Virus record (IMG/VR): IMGVR_UViG_3300006077_000024
Coordinates: 1-26,992 of that record
Source of the DNA: a virus
DNA length: 26,992 nucleotides
Reading direction: 5' to 3' (one strand)
In this document: positions 14,174 to 21,692 of the stretch, piece after piece
Position numbering within the stretch: position 1 is the first letter of the stretch
How the letters are laid out: each line of letters starts with the position of its first letter
Notes under the pieces: model-generated
The model's database searches: none
The model's input: only the letters and a program-made list of their open reading frames with translations
What the model was told of the DNA's origin: nothing
Translations under genes and position numbers: made by a program

Positions 14174-14210
14174 GGGTACAAAGCCAACAAAAAGGAAAAG
14201 CTTTGTACCC
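14174..14210 (-). promoter_or_regulatory. 11-bp stem-loop in the uvsW leader
   Basis: GGGTACAAAGC (14174-14184) and GCTTTGTACCC (14200-14210) are perfect inverted repeats around a 15-base A-rich loop on the plus strand. On the minus strand, the transcribed sense of uvsW, the stem ends 26 bases before the ATG and is not followed by a T tract, so it is more likely a leader element or processing site than a terminator. Confidence 0.65.
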
Positions 14211-14221
14211 GGGGTTGATAC

Positions 14222-14240
14222 AAACGCTCAATGAGCGGTT
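14222..14240 (-). terminator. Candidate short hairpin terminator after the AAA+ gene
   Basis: CGCTC/GAGCG (14225-14229, 14233-14237) with a three-base loop and outer A/T pairs, followed on the minus strand by TTTGTAT. It lies about 75 bases beyond the stop of the 14312..15316 gene. The T tract is weak, so this is tentative. Confidence 0.4.
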
Positions 14241-14311
14241 TATATCTGCTTAGTAGTGTTTATTTAGGGAGGGCTATATAGGGAATAACACATAAACACA
14301 TACTTAACCTC

Positions 14312-15316
14312 TTAAAAACTATTTTTCATACACGTATTCTTTGCCAAGACTTCCCACCTGCCTTCACTAATTGATCTTAGATCGGCGATCTTTAATGCCA
14401 TCCTTAAACTCATTTCACGTAAGTTATCTTTATTCTCTTCCATAAAATTGATGATTTCTAGTCCCTTTTCGGTATCAATTTTATCATAATCTTTAAATAA
14501 TTCACCTGTGTTTGCAATTTGTTTTACACGAAGTACTTTGTCACGCATCGTATCCAACGTTAAGTCTAAATAATGACATCTACTTTGTAGTGCTTCTAAA
14601 TGATCCTGTAATTTTCGACTGCGGACATGGTTGAATTTTAAATTAGTAATAAAAATTACAGCCCCTTCAAAATCAAACGATACCGGAATTCCTTCTCTTC
14701 GCAACATGTGGCTATCGGAATTCCAAAATAGTCTACGTTTTTTACCACTATCAAGTGCGGCTTTAAGTAAGTTAAGACTTAAATCATCTTGTAGTACCAT
14801 ATCACAGTCGTCAAATACAATTACATTACCTTCACCGGAATGCTTGTATAACGTAGCATACAATCCAAGTGGTGTCATAGCACCTTTAATTACTTCGTAC
14901 TTTGGACTAATACTAGCGATTACGTCAAACATACTCGCCTTTACTAGTTGTTTTTCAACACCGTATGATTTTCCGACACCAGGTGGACCAGAAACAATCA
15001 TTGCTCTGATGTCTGTGGCGATAGTTGCCTTTGTCATTTCATCTAAGATATCGAAACGTTCAGCAATGCGTTCCATTACTTCTTCGTCTGTTTCAGTACT
15101 TGTTGAACGTTGTTCTTTATTTAGGTACGTAACGTCATTAGGCAAAACTCTAATGCGCATAGTCTTTTGTCCTTTTCCAAATTTTTTATTTGGCCGAACT
15201 GTAATGAATGATCCGTTTTTGGTTGTTCGACATTCTCGAACTAAATCAAATGTTTGTTTAATAACCCTTTTGCCACAATACATCCCATTGGCAATTTTAA
15301 CTTTACCCTTTTCCAT
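14312..15316 (-). CDS. AAA+ ATPase
   Basis: The 334-aa protein has an N-terminal basic region of about 100 residues and an AAA+ module. Walker A is GPPGVGKS at 110-117 and Walker B is VIVFDDCD at 165-172. A sensor-1-like strand ending in FITNLKFN comes near 219-226, followed by a QSRC segment where the arginine finger region is expected. The ATG at 15314-15316 has AGGGAG upstream. Similar AAA+ proteins of unknown role are widespread in marine T4-like phages. It differs from gp44, lacking the usual clamp-loader layout. It lies just upstream of uvsW and just downstream of an isolated late gene, with a terminator separating them. Confidence 0.85.
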   Translation of the reverse strand: MEKGKVKIANGMYCGKRVIKQTFDLVRECRTTKNGSFITVRPNKKFGKGQKTMRIRVLPNDVTYLNKEQRSTSTETDEEVMERIAERFDILDEMTKATIATDIRAMIVSGPPGVGKSYGVEKQLVKASMFDVIASISPKYEVIKGAMTPLGLYATLYKHSGEGNVIVFDDCDMVLQDDLSLNLLKAALDSGKKRRLFWNSDSHMLRREGIPVSFDFEGAVIFITNLKFNHVRSRKLQDHLEALQSRCHYLDLTLDTMRDKVLRVKQIANTGELFKDYDKIDTEKGLEIINFMEENKDNLREMSLRMALKIADLRSISEGRWEVLAKNTCMKNSF

Positions 15317-15364
15317 ATAATACTCCCTACAAGTTTTAACAATGTAAGTCTATTATACACTAAT

Positions 15365-15394
15365 AAAAAAGCCAGTCAAATAGACTGGCTCTTT
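15365..15394 (-). terminator. Rho-independent terminator
   Basis: AGCCAGTC (15370-15377) pairs perfectly with GACTGGCT (15383-15390) around a five-base loop. On the minus strand it is followed by six T. It lies about 25 bases beyond the stop of the 15415..15921 gene and closes its transcript. Confidence 0.88.
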
Positions 15395-15414
15395 ATATAG
15401 GTTAGTAGTTAACT

Positions 15415-15921
15415 TTATGCAACTACAACTGGCGTCGCAACTGTTGTAATGTTGCACGTCATTGAACTACCCGATATAACATTGATATGTCCTGCACCTG
15501 CGTCTCCAGAAACGTCAGATCTATCATAAGACACGTCATCTATCTGTACGTTAGTTTTTACTGCACCGTGGCCAAATCCGTCATTGAACCAAGTAAATGT
15601 ATTAGTAACATCGTCTGCAGTATTTGCAGGCATATCTTCTTTAACGCCGCCTATACCATCAAGAATGACTGCGGGCATAACCCTTGTTGAATGATTAGCC
15701 GATAACGTAACGAATGTAATTCCTCCACTTGAAACTGTTAAATTACTTGCGATATCGCCAGACAATGCCTGATCAATGTCAAACTCGAATAAAGTTCCTG
15801 GAGCACTCTCGGTTCCTGTTACAGGAATGGTTCCACTAAAGACCTGTGTTCCGTTAAAATCAAATGTTGCTGTAGTTGGCTCATCATTGTAACCTACGAA
15901 GCGAATTTTTCTTGTTGCCAT
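15415..15921 (-). CDS. Probable abundant late virion protein, beta-rich, 168 aa
   Basis: An ATG at 15919-15921 with AGAGGAAAA upstream opens a 168-aa frame with its own perfect late promoter (TATAAATA, 30 bases upstream of the start) and its own terminator. The protein starts MATRKIRFVGYND, then alternates short beta-strands and Thr/Gly/Ser/Val-rich turns (TTATFDFNGTQVFSG near 16-30). It has one Cys and no long helix, like many phage decoration, fibre or carbohydrate-binding proteins. The isolated, promoter-to-terminator layout is shared with the 1754..2032 gene and implies high late expression. I infer a virion component. The exact role is unknown. Confidence 0.72.
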   Translation of the reverse strand: MATRKIRFVGYNDEPTTATFDFNGTQVFSGTIPVTGTESAPGTLFEFDIDQALSGDIASNLTVSSGGITFVTLSANHSTRVMPAVILDGIGGVKEDMPANTADDVTNTFTWFNDGFGHGAVKTNVQIDDVSYDRSDVSGDAGAGHINVISGSSMTCNITTVATPVVVA

Positions 15922-15951
15922 AATATTTTCCTCTAATAATTGTACTAATAC

Positions 15952-15959
15952 TATTTATA
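15952..15959 (-). promoter_or_regulatory. Late promoter TATAAATA
   Basis: A perfect minus-strand TATAAATA stands 30 bases before the start codon of the 15415..15921 gene in an otherwise empty gap. This is the clearest late promoter of the window because the gene also has a dedicated terminator. Confidence 0.75.
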
Positions 15960-15994
15960 CTTTTCGCGCTTTAAATTAACGTATGGGTTTTTAA

Positions 15995-16768
15995 TTAAGT
16001 ATCATTTTCTCTTTCTATATCCTCTTCAATACACTGGTCGCCGTACTGTATTTCAATAATTCTAACTGGTTTATCTGTTTCGTTACTTAACCTGTGCCAC
16101 CCACCAACAGGAATAACCAACTGTTCGTACAACTTATAATCGCGTTTTGATAATAGACGAGAATCACTTCCTTCTTCCACTGTTGCAACACCTTCTGAAA
16201 CAAACCAGAGTTCGCTTCTGTGTTGGTGTCGTTGTAAACTTAGACTCTTTCCTGGGTCCACTGTTAGTTCTTTTACTTTATGTGTGATTGTTTCATGAAT
16301 TACCCGGTAATAACCCCAAACTCTTTGTGTGCTCGGAGACATCCATTCTTTTAATATCCACGACGATGAATTCTTTTTATCTTCTCCACCAATACCAAAA
16401 TGGTACTCAACATTTGTCCAACTATTAACGGCTGAGCAACTCATTTCTGGAATATTCTCTTCTGTCCTGTCGCCACCGTTAATAAAATGTATAGTTGCAT
16501 CATAATACATACGTGCTGTCATTGCAATCGCATCACAAGCAGTATCGTCACTATCGTCGAATACTATTACATCACTTACACCGTTGATGTTACGTAGTAT
16601 TTCAACACGTTCTGACAAAGGCATGAACGAACGACCCTTCTTACGTGCTAGCCATTCATCGCTGTTAACACCAACTACGAGTCTGCCGATTTTATGTGCT
16701 TCTTTAAAATAAGCAAGATGACCGCTGTGAATTGGGTCGAATCCTCCAGTAACTAATGCTATATTCAT
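15995..16768 (-). CDS. Cytidylyltransferase-cupin fusion (sugar nucleotide enzyme)
   Basis: I start at the ATG at 16766-16768 (257 aa), one base after the methyltransferase stop; an in-frame TTG 33 bases upstream is inside that gene. Residues 1-125 are a nucleotidyltransferase of the RfaE2/TagD type, with GGFDPIHSGHLAYF at 8-21 (HxGH at 14-17) and GGDRTEEN near 98-105. Residues 155-250 are a cupin like the C-terminal domain of type II phosphomannose isomerases, with RHQHRSELWFV at 180-190 and PVGGWHRL at 220-227 giving likely metal ligands His181, His183, Glu186 and His225. Such enzymes activate or isomerise sugars for glycan synthesis. The substrate is not determined. Neighbours are a methyltransferase and a glycosyltransferase-like gene. 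Confidence 0.8.
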   Translation of the reverse strand: MNIALVTGGFDPIHSGHLAYFKEAHKIGRLVVGVNSDEWLARKKGRSFMPLSERVEILRNINGVSDVIVFDDSDDTACDAIAMTARMYYDATIHFINGGDRTEENIPEMSCSAVNSWTNVEYHFGIGGEDKKNSSSWILKEWMSPSTQRVWGYYRVIHETITHKVKELTVDPGKSLSLQRHQHRSELWFVSEGVATVEEGSDSRLLSKRDYKLYEQLVIPVGGWHRLSNETDKPVRIIEIQYGDQCIEEDIERENDT

Positions 16769-16769
16769 A

Positions 16770-17513
16770 TTATTGTCCGTACCAAATATTGCTATAATCA
16801 AGCCACTTAAGAACCAGATCTTCGCGCTTCATAAAACCATATTTATTAATACTGTCTGCTCCGGTTTCGGGTAACAATCCTTTATCTGCTAACTCGTACC
16901 ATGTAGTATCTTTTGGATCCATAGGCAAGACATCACTTTTGTAAACAACTAGTTTGATCCATTTATCATTGATGTGTTGCTGAAAAAACCCTGATTCACA
17001 ATCAAATCCACTAACCGCTAACATATGAATTAACCCATCTAATGTATAGTTAAAATAATGAAAGTTGGGCTGTGCTAGTGCTAATTTGTTATACTCTAAA
17101 TTAGTCGTACTAGGAACGATTATTACTAACATGCCACTTTCATCTAGTATGTGATACCAATTCTTTAAAGTCTCTACTGGATTTAGTGCATACTGAAAGC
17201 TATCATGACACCAAATAACATCAAACTTTTTATCCATTGGCGTTTCAAAGTCATGTTGATTATACTCGAAGTTATCATGTTTGAGTAGTGCGGTGTTGAA
17301 AACATCAACACCTGTACATTTAATATTCAATGCTATTGCACCATCGTCATCATCTACCTCTTGAGTCGCCCACCATTCCATATCAAATGCTTCTTTCCCA
17401 CAGCCCATATCGCATACACTATCTACACTTTCCATGAAATCAGAATAACTATATAATAAATCCAACGTCTCCAAACTATGCTGGTGACTTTCTATTTCCG
17501 AACTAAAACTCAT
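16770..17513 (-). CDS. Class I SAM-dependent methyltransferase
   Basis: The ATG at 17511-17513 overlaps the upstream stop as ATGA and is the likely start (247 aa); an earlier ATG at 17561 would add a 16-residue extension. Motif I is VCDMGCGKEA at 33-42, the acidic end of strand 2 is GVDVF at 68-72, and motif IV is DVIWCHDSFQY at 98-108. WYHILDESGMLVIIVP near 119-134 is the typical strand 4/5 region. The fold matches methyltransferases of the UbiE/small-molecule type rather than DNA methylases, as no DPPY/NPPY-type motif is present. The substrate could be a sugar intermediate, given the cupin fusion and glycosyltransferase-like neighbours. Confidence 0.82.
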   Translation of the reverse strand: MSFSSEIESHQHSLETLDLLYSYSDFMESVDSVCDMGCGKEAFDMEWWATQEVDDDDGAIALNIKCTGVDVFNTALLKHDNFEYNQHDFETPMDKKFDVIWCHDSFQYALNPVETLKNWYHILDESGMLVIIVPSTTNLEYNKLALAQPNFHYFNYTLDGLIHMLAVSGFDCESGFFQQHINDKWIKLVVYKSDVLPMDPKDTTWYELADKGLLPETGADSINKYGFMKREDLVLKWLDYSNIWYGQ

Positions 17514-18532
17514 TTCATTAACTCTAACATATGGGTGTGTTTTGTAATTGCATGTTCCCATTCCAATTTATTTAAATGTTGCATGTTATTACTTATACGC
17601 TTCCACAGACCCAGTCTTAAATCACAAAGTTCACTAATGGTGTATTGATTGCATAACCTACTCAAAATATTAATAACCATATTCATTCGAATATCTTCAT
17701 TAATTTCTAAGTCATACCTATGATCAATAATATCATCAAAGACATCAAACCCCAAATCCCTAACTGTTTGTACTGTACCAGGAACAGCAAACCACACAGG
17801 AAGTTGCCTGTACGCAAATGCTTTAAATGTTTTTTCAGTTATAAATATTTCTCGCCAGCTATCATCATCAGTCTGTGAACTTGTTTCAGTAATTACATTA
17901 ATTAAACATTTAAAAAAATCCACATTGGTGTGAAAATGTTGTTTAGTATCACTATCTACCATGCCGTCAATTAGTATTGGAAGTTTGTATGGATGTATTG
18001 CTTCTTTTAGATTAGGTGACTCACTAGACCATTCATTTGGTTGACTTCCACAACTAAGAATGTATTGTTCTTTATTAAATGTATCTAATATCTTTTTGGT
18101 GAATCTTAAACGTCCAATGGATGCTCTGCGTTGTAATGACATAAAGTACCTGTCAATTATTATATTCTCCCAATTGATATTCAGCGAGTTTACATGTCTT
18201 ACAAATCTGCAGTGTGCGACCATATGTCCAGGGAAACACGTGTATTTGTATTCTGTGGTTACTGTGGTTGGTATATTAAATAGTACTCTAACTTCTAACG
18301 CAGGAAATTCAGTACTAATAGCATCCAACATCACCTTTATGTCATTGGTACCTACTCCTTCATTCGTACAATCAAAAATACACAAATCGTGTATAACTGC
18401 ATTCTCATCCAAAACTTGAGATTTAAATAATTGAAGAAAATTGCCTTCTCTAACTACATCAAAGTCATTGTCCCATACGTTGTATATTGGAGTACCATTT
18501 ATGTACGTAAATACCGGTCTTTGTACTGGCAT
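17510..18532 (-). CDS. Glycosyltransferase-like protein with FITEKTFKA motif
   Basis: The 340-aa protein starts at an ATG (18530-18532) overlapping the uvsY stop as TAATG. A C-terminal segment, REIFITEKTFKAFAY, followed by LPVWFAVPG and RDLGFDVFDD (about residues 224-266), resembles the donor-binding region of GT-B enzymes, especially the DYVTEK-type motif of GT10 fucosyltransferases. The N-terminal half has no clear motif. There is no membrane segment. The second GT-like gene (22369..23343) has the same FVTEK core but little similarity elsewhere. The assignment is moderate; the sugar and acceptor are unknown. Confidence 0.55.
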   Translation of the reverse strand: MPVQRPVFTYINGTPIYNVWDNDFDVVREGNFLQLFKSQVLDENAVIHDLCIFDCTNEGVGTNDIKVMLDAISTEFPALEVRVLFNIPTTVTTEYKYTCFPGHMVAHCRFVRHVNSLNINWENIIIDRYFMSLQRRASIGRLRFTKKILDTFNKEQYILSCGSQPNEWSSESPNLKEAIHPYKLPILIDGMVDSDTKQHFHTNVDFFKCLINVITETSSQTDDDSWREIFITEKTFKAFAYRQLPVWFAVPGTVQTVRDLGFDVFDDIIDHRYDLEINEDIRMNMVINILSRLCNQYTISELCDLRLGLWKRISNNMQHLNKLEWEHAITKHTHMLELMK

Positions 18533-18984
18533 TACACAACTACATCTTCCATGCCTGCAGTACGTAATTTAACTATATAACCTAGTTGCCATTGTTTAGA
18601 ATCTAACCCCTTCATGATGCCTAGCCAACGATTTCTTAATAACGCAACCTCATTAATCAACAATTCAAAATCGATTACTTCATCTTCGCCGTCTACGTAT
18701 TTTTCTGCATCACGACTACTTAATACCTTTGCATATGCTTCTAAGTATTTTTTAAAATGTTTACGACGAATCCGCCTTAATTCGATATTAAGGAATTCAA
18801 GAACTGCTTCTATCTCTTGTAATTGATAAAACCGTTGCTCTGTAACACCAGGCAATTCTTTAATATTAGTTTCGACATGACCGTGGACAGCAACTTCCGA
18901 TTTGGCTGTTATTAATTCGTTACTATAATGCTCAATAAAGGGAGGTATATTTGCTAAATTTTGCGTAATCTTACTATACCACAT
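18532..18984 (-). CDS. uvsY: UvsY recombination mediator
   Basis: UvsY helps UvsX displace gp32 and load on ssDNA in recombination-dependent replication. The 150-aa protein starts at an ATG at 18982-18984 within the end of the radical SAM gene (11-base overlap). It is helical, with a basic RRIRRKHFKKYLEAY region near 68-82, followed by SSRDAEKYVDGEDEV and RNRWLGIMKGLDSKQWQLG near 117-135. These match the conserved C-terminal half of UvsY in T4 (137 aa) and in cyanophages. It lies in a group with uvsX and gp32, which supports the call, although sugar-type genes separate them. Confidence 0.85.
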   Translation of the reverse strand: MWYSKITQNLANIPPFIEHYSNELITAKSEVAVHGHVETNIKELPGVTEQRFYQLQEIEAVLEFLNIELRRIRRKHFKKYLEAYAKVLSSRDAEKYVDGEDEVIDFELLINEVALLRNRWLGIMKGLDSKQWQLGYIVKLRTAGMEDVVV

Positions 18985-20236
18985 TGCTTATACTCTCTTT
19001 TGTAAGATGCGGAAATAAAGACTTCCAATTTGTTCCACGTCGTTTATCAATTTCATTCATGTATACATAAAAATTTTCTACTTCTAACTGATTTATATCT
19101 GTACTATCGTTTAATAACTTTTGTACTCCTTCGAATAGATTAAACGTATTTTTTTCGTTAAATGTTGAAGTTTTCAACAGCGACATTACTTCGTCTAATT
19201 TTAATTTCCATATGTTGGGATTCCCGAATATGCGTGGACTTAAATGATCACAAAATACTGCTAATCCACCATAATGGCCTACGTCCTTCTGCCTACGCCA
19301 CTCATTAACTTTTTTAATAAGTTCAGGCATGGTGTGGATTGTTAAACTAGTAATAGTTTGATTAACATTTACCCTAAGCCATTCATCCTGTGATAGCAGA
19401 TATTCCATATTCTTTTCAAATGTCGCAAGTTTCATTCCGTAACGAACAAACTCTTGTTGTTCTCCCCAGCAATCAATACTAGCAGTAATATCTATACCTT
19501 TTAATTTTTTATCAGATACTAGTGTTTTTAGTAAATTTATGTAGGCTTTAAATCGGTCTGCATTTATCACAAGGTTGCTTACGATCGTTAGTGTTAAATT
19601 TGGACTTGGGTTATTACGAAAGAATTCAATACAGACGTCAAAATCATCTTGAAAAAATGGTTCTCCACCAAGTATATTTAAATGTTCAACACTATCTGAA
19701 TGTTTCTCTAACCATTTCCAGAATGATGCAATATTTTGGTCGTAGTTAGAATCACGTTGCATAAATTCATTGCGGAATAACCCAGGAACCTCAAACTTAC
19801 CAAACTTTTTATTCTCGTTTGCAATGCGAGAACTAAACCCAGCATGACAATACACACATGCTAAATTGCATTTATTATCTAAATATACTTCAACTGTGGT
19901 TGGCGTAGTAATTGTAGTAATATTATTATTTTCTAACTCAATTGGAAAAGTAGGTATACTATTTTGAAACATTCTATCACTGGTACCACCTACTTCTTCT
20001 ACGTCTCGGCAAAACTCACATCCGTTACCTGGCCATATATCCTGCAACATTAACTCTCTTTGTTGCAGTTTACCTGGTGTATTATGAAAATTATCAAAAT
20101 TGTTAACATCTATTGGTTCATTTGTGCATCTGTGACACGACGTAGTACTTCCGTAAAAAAATTTAAGAGTCGTCCAGGACCATTTAGACTTACAAGCTAA
20201 ATTGGAAAGTTTTGGAAATTTTCCTTGTGCATACAT
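18974..20236 (-). CDS. Radical SAM enzyme with extra N-terminal cysteine domain
   Basis: The 420-aa protein binds a 4Fe-4S cluster via CNLACVYC (Cys123, Cys127, Cys130) and has GGEPF at 190-194, both standard for radical SAM enzymes. Before the core, SCHRC (Cys34, Cys37) and GCEFC (Cys73, Cys76) form two more CxxC pairs that look like a zinc or second cluster site. After residue 330 there is no long SPASM-type Cys run, so this fits the 'twitch'-type radical SAM proteins seen in phages. The substrate is unknown. The ATG at 20234-20236 lies five bases after the small acidic gene, and the stop overlaps uvsY, so it is expressed with uvsY. Confidence 0.85.
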   Translation of the reverse strand: MYAQGKFPKLSNLACKSKWSWTTLKFFYGSTTSCHRCTNEPIDVNNFDNFHNTPGKLQQRELMLQDIWPGNGCEFCRDVEEVGGTSDRMFQNSIPTFPIELENNNITTITTPTTVEVYLDNKCNLACVYCHAGFSSRIANENKKFGKFEVPGLFRNEFMQRDSNYDQNIASFWKWLEKHSDSVEHLNILGGEPFFQDDFDVCIEFFRNNPSPNLTLTIVSNLVINADRFKAYINLLKTLVSDKKLKGIDITASIDCWGEQQEFVRYGMKLATFEKNMEYLLSQDEWLRVNVNQTITSLTIHTMPELIKKVNEWRRQKDVGHYGGLAVFCDHLSPRIFGNPNIWKLKLDEVMSLLKTSTFNEKNTFNLFEGVQKLLNDSTDINQLEVENFYVYMNEIDKRRGTNWKSLFPHLTKESISNVV

Positions 20237-20241
20237 AATAG

Positions 20242-20493
20242 TTAATAATCGTTACTATTGTCATCGAATAATCCAAACTCATCTTCATCTTCCGCGTCAA
20301 CAACAACATCGATATCATAATCAATAAGTGCTTTTTTAATATCATTATTTGTCGTTGCGTCCGCAATCTTTGTACCATCTATACCGTTTTCGATTAAAAC
20401 AGCTACAAAATCATCAGCGGCACCTTTAATATCACTAATATGTTCCTGCATAGTTTCCCAAATTTCCAAATGTAAGCTTATGTTAATACTCAT
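20242..20493 (-). CDS. Small acidic hypothetical protein, 83 aa
   Basis: The ATG at 20491-20493 has GAGGAAAA upstream and an AATAAATA octamer 23 bases before the start codon. The first 60 residues look helical with an amphipathic pattern, and the last 20 are very acidic (VVDAEDEDEFGLFDD), a composition common in small phage proteins that mimic nucleic acid or bind basic partners. It precedes the radical SAM gene by five bases and probably shares its transcript. No function can be assigned. Confidence 0.65.
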   Translation of the reverse strand: MSINISLHLEIWETMQEHISDIKGAADDFVAVLIENGIDGTKIADATTNNDIKKALIDYDIDVVVDAEDEDEFGLFDDNSNDY

Positions 20494-20515
20494 TTATTTT
20501 CCTCATTAAATATGC

Positions 20516-20523
20516 TATTTATT
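20516..20523 (-). promoter_or_regulatory. Candidate late promoter AATAAATA
   Basis: AATAAATA on the minus strand, 23 bases before the ATG of the small acidic gene, at the spacing of the other late promoters. It would give late transcription of that gene, the radical SAM gene and uvsY. Confidence 0.45.
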
Positions 20524-20556
20524 TCAGTTTGTATATACGCCTGTAACGGTTCGTCC

Positions 20557-21678
20557 TTAGTCATTAACTAATTCTTCATCCAAACTTGCATCAATTTCCA
20601 TTGTTTCGACATTTTCAATAGTTGCTGTTTCTACCAATTCAATAACTTCATCGTCTGAACTCATGTCGTTCATTAAAGTATCTAATGCGCCATCAGTATT
20701 CTTTTCCCATGCCTTACGAAACATAAGAATTTCTTCGCCTTCCTCTGCACCTTTAGGAAGATATTTCAAACGGTTTCCTTGCTTTATTAGTAGCCCGTGT
20801 TTCTCTGCCAAGTCAACTAAGCCACTGTATGGATTCATACCAGTTTCATACGGAATCTTAACTTGTACTGCTTCGAATGGCTTAGCATAACGTGTTTTCA
20901 TTACCTTACATGCCGCTCTAATACCTTTAACATCAGTCACTTTGTTGCCATCTGCATCTTCTTTTAGTTTAAGTTTACGCATAGCAACTACAATAGACGA
21001 AGCGTAAATAAAGCCTTGTCCACCGCTAATCTTATCGTCTGGATCAAACATATCCTGACTAGCATACGTGTGATTAGTAGCAATAATACCAACGTTGTAG
21101 GCACCAATCATGTTGACTGTGTTGCGTACTAATGAAGTTAATGCCTTTGGTTTACGTCCTAAGTCACCTTTCATATCACCTGCTTCAAACTGTTTAACGT
21201 CAGTTGGAGTTAATAGCATACCAAGTGAGTCAATGACAAAGACTACTTTAGGGCGTTCTTCTTCTGCCATTGCTTTGTAGTCAATCATAAACGTACTAAT
21301 TGTTTTAGCAACATCATCAATCATACACATACTAAGTTTTAATAACTTACTTGGGTCCGTATCAACACCTAACGCTTGTAACCATGCTTCGTCTAATGCA
21401 TTCTCCGAGTCAATAAGCACAACGAAAATACCTTGATCCTGTGCATTCTTTACTATATTACCAGACGCAAAGTACGATTTGCCTGCCCCGGATTCACCAG
21501 CAAACACTGTTACTTTACCTAACGGAATACCTTTATTAAAATCACCTGATACAAGGTAATTCAATGCATAATTTCCTGTTGAAATCCAATCAGTAGGATC
21601 ATGAAACCCAACTGATAATCCATCAATCGATTTTGTTATACTTTTTCTAAATTTACTTACATCAAATGGCTTTCCCAT
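20557..21678 (-). CDS. uvsX: UvsX RecA-like recombinase
   Basis: UvsX forms filaments on ssDNA and catalyses strand exchange for recombination-dependent replication and repair. The 373-aa protein starts at an ATG at 21676-21678 with AAAGGAG upstream. It has Walker A GESGAGKS at 61-68, a LIDSENALDE strand near 88-97, Walker B VVFVIDSL at 145-152 and the GGQGFIYASS segment near 220-229, where the DNA-binding L2 region is expected. The tail after residue 330 is acidic, as in T4 UvsX (391 aa) and RecA. Upstream, 14 bases away, lies an SGNH-type gene. Confidence 0.95.
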   Translation of the reverse strand: MGKPFDVSKFRKSITKSIDGLSVGFHDPTDWISTGNYALNYLVSGDFNKGIPLGKVTVFAGESGAGKSYFASGNIVKNAQDQGIFVVLIDSENALDEAWLQALGVDTDPSKLLKLSMCMIDDVAKTISTFMIDYKAMAEEERPKVVFVIDSLGMLLTPTDVKQFEAGDMKGDLGRKPKALTSLVRNTVNMIGAYNVGIIATNHTYASQDMFDPDDKISGGQGFIYASSIVVAMRKLKLKEDADGNKVTDVKGIRAACKVMKTRYAKPFEAVQVKIPYETGMNPYSGLVDLAEKHGLLIKQGNRLKYLPKGAEEGEEILMFRKAWEKNTDGALDTLMNDMSSDDEVIELVETATIENVETMEIDASLDEELVND

Positions 21679-21692
21679 TCTGCTTTCTCCTT

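Noticed and set aside
14631-15320. 229-aa plus-strand ORF opposite the AAA+ gene
   Set aside because: The minus strand carries clear Walker motifs and a strong ribosome binding site; the plus frame is a shadow.
17840-17847. TATAAATA on the plus strand
   Set aside because: It lies inside a minus-strand gene with no plus-strand gene downstream; expected by chance in AT-rich DNA.
20190-20378. 62-aa minus-strand ORF overlapping the small acidic gene and the radical SAM start
   Set aside because: Out of frame with both neighbours, no binding site; the acidic gene has a good site and a late promoter.
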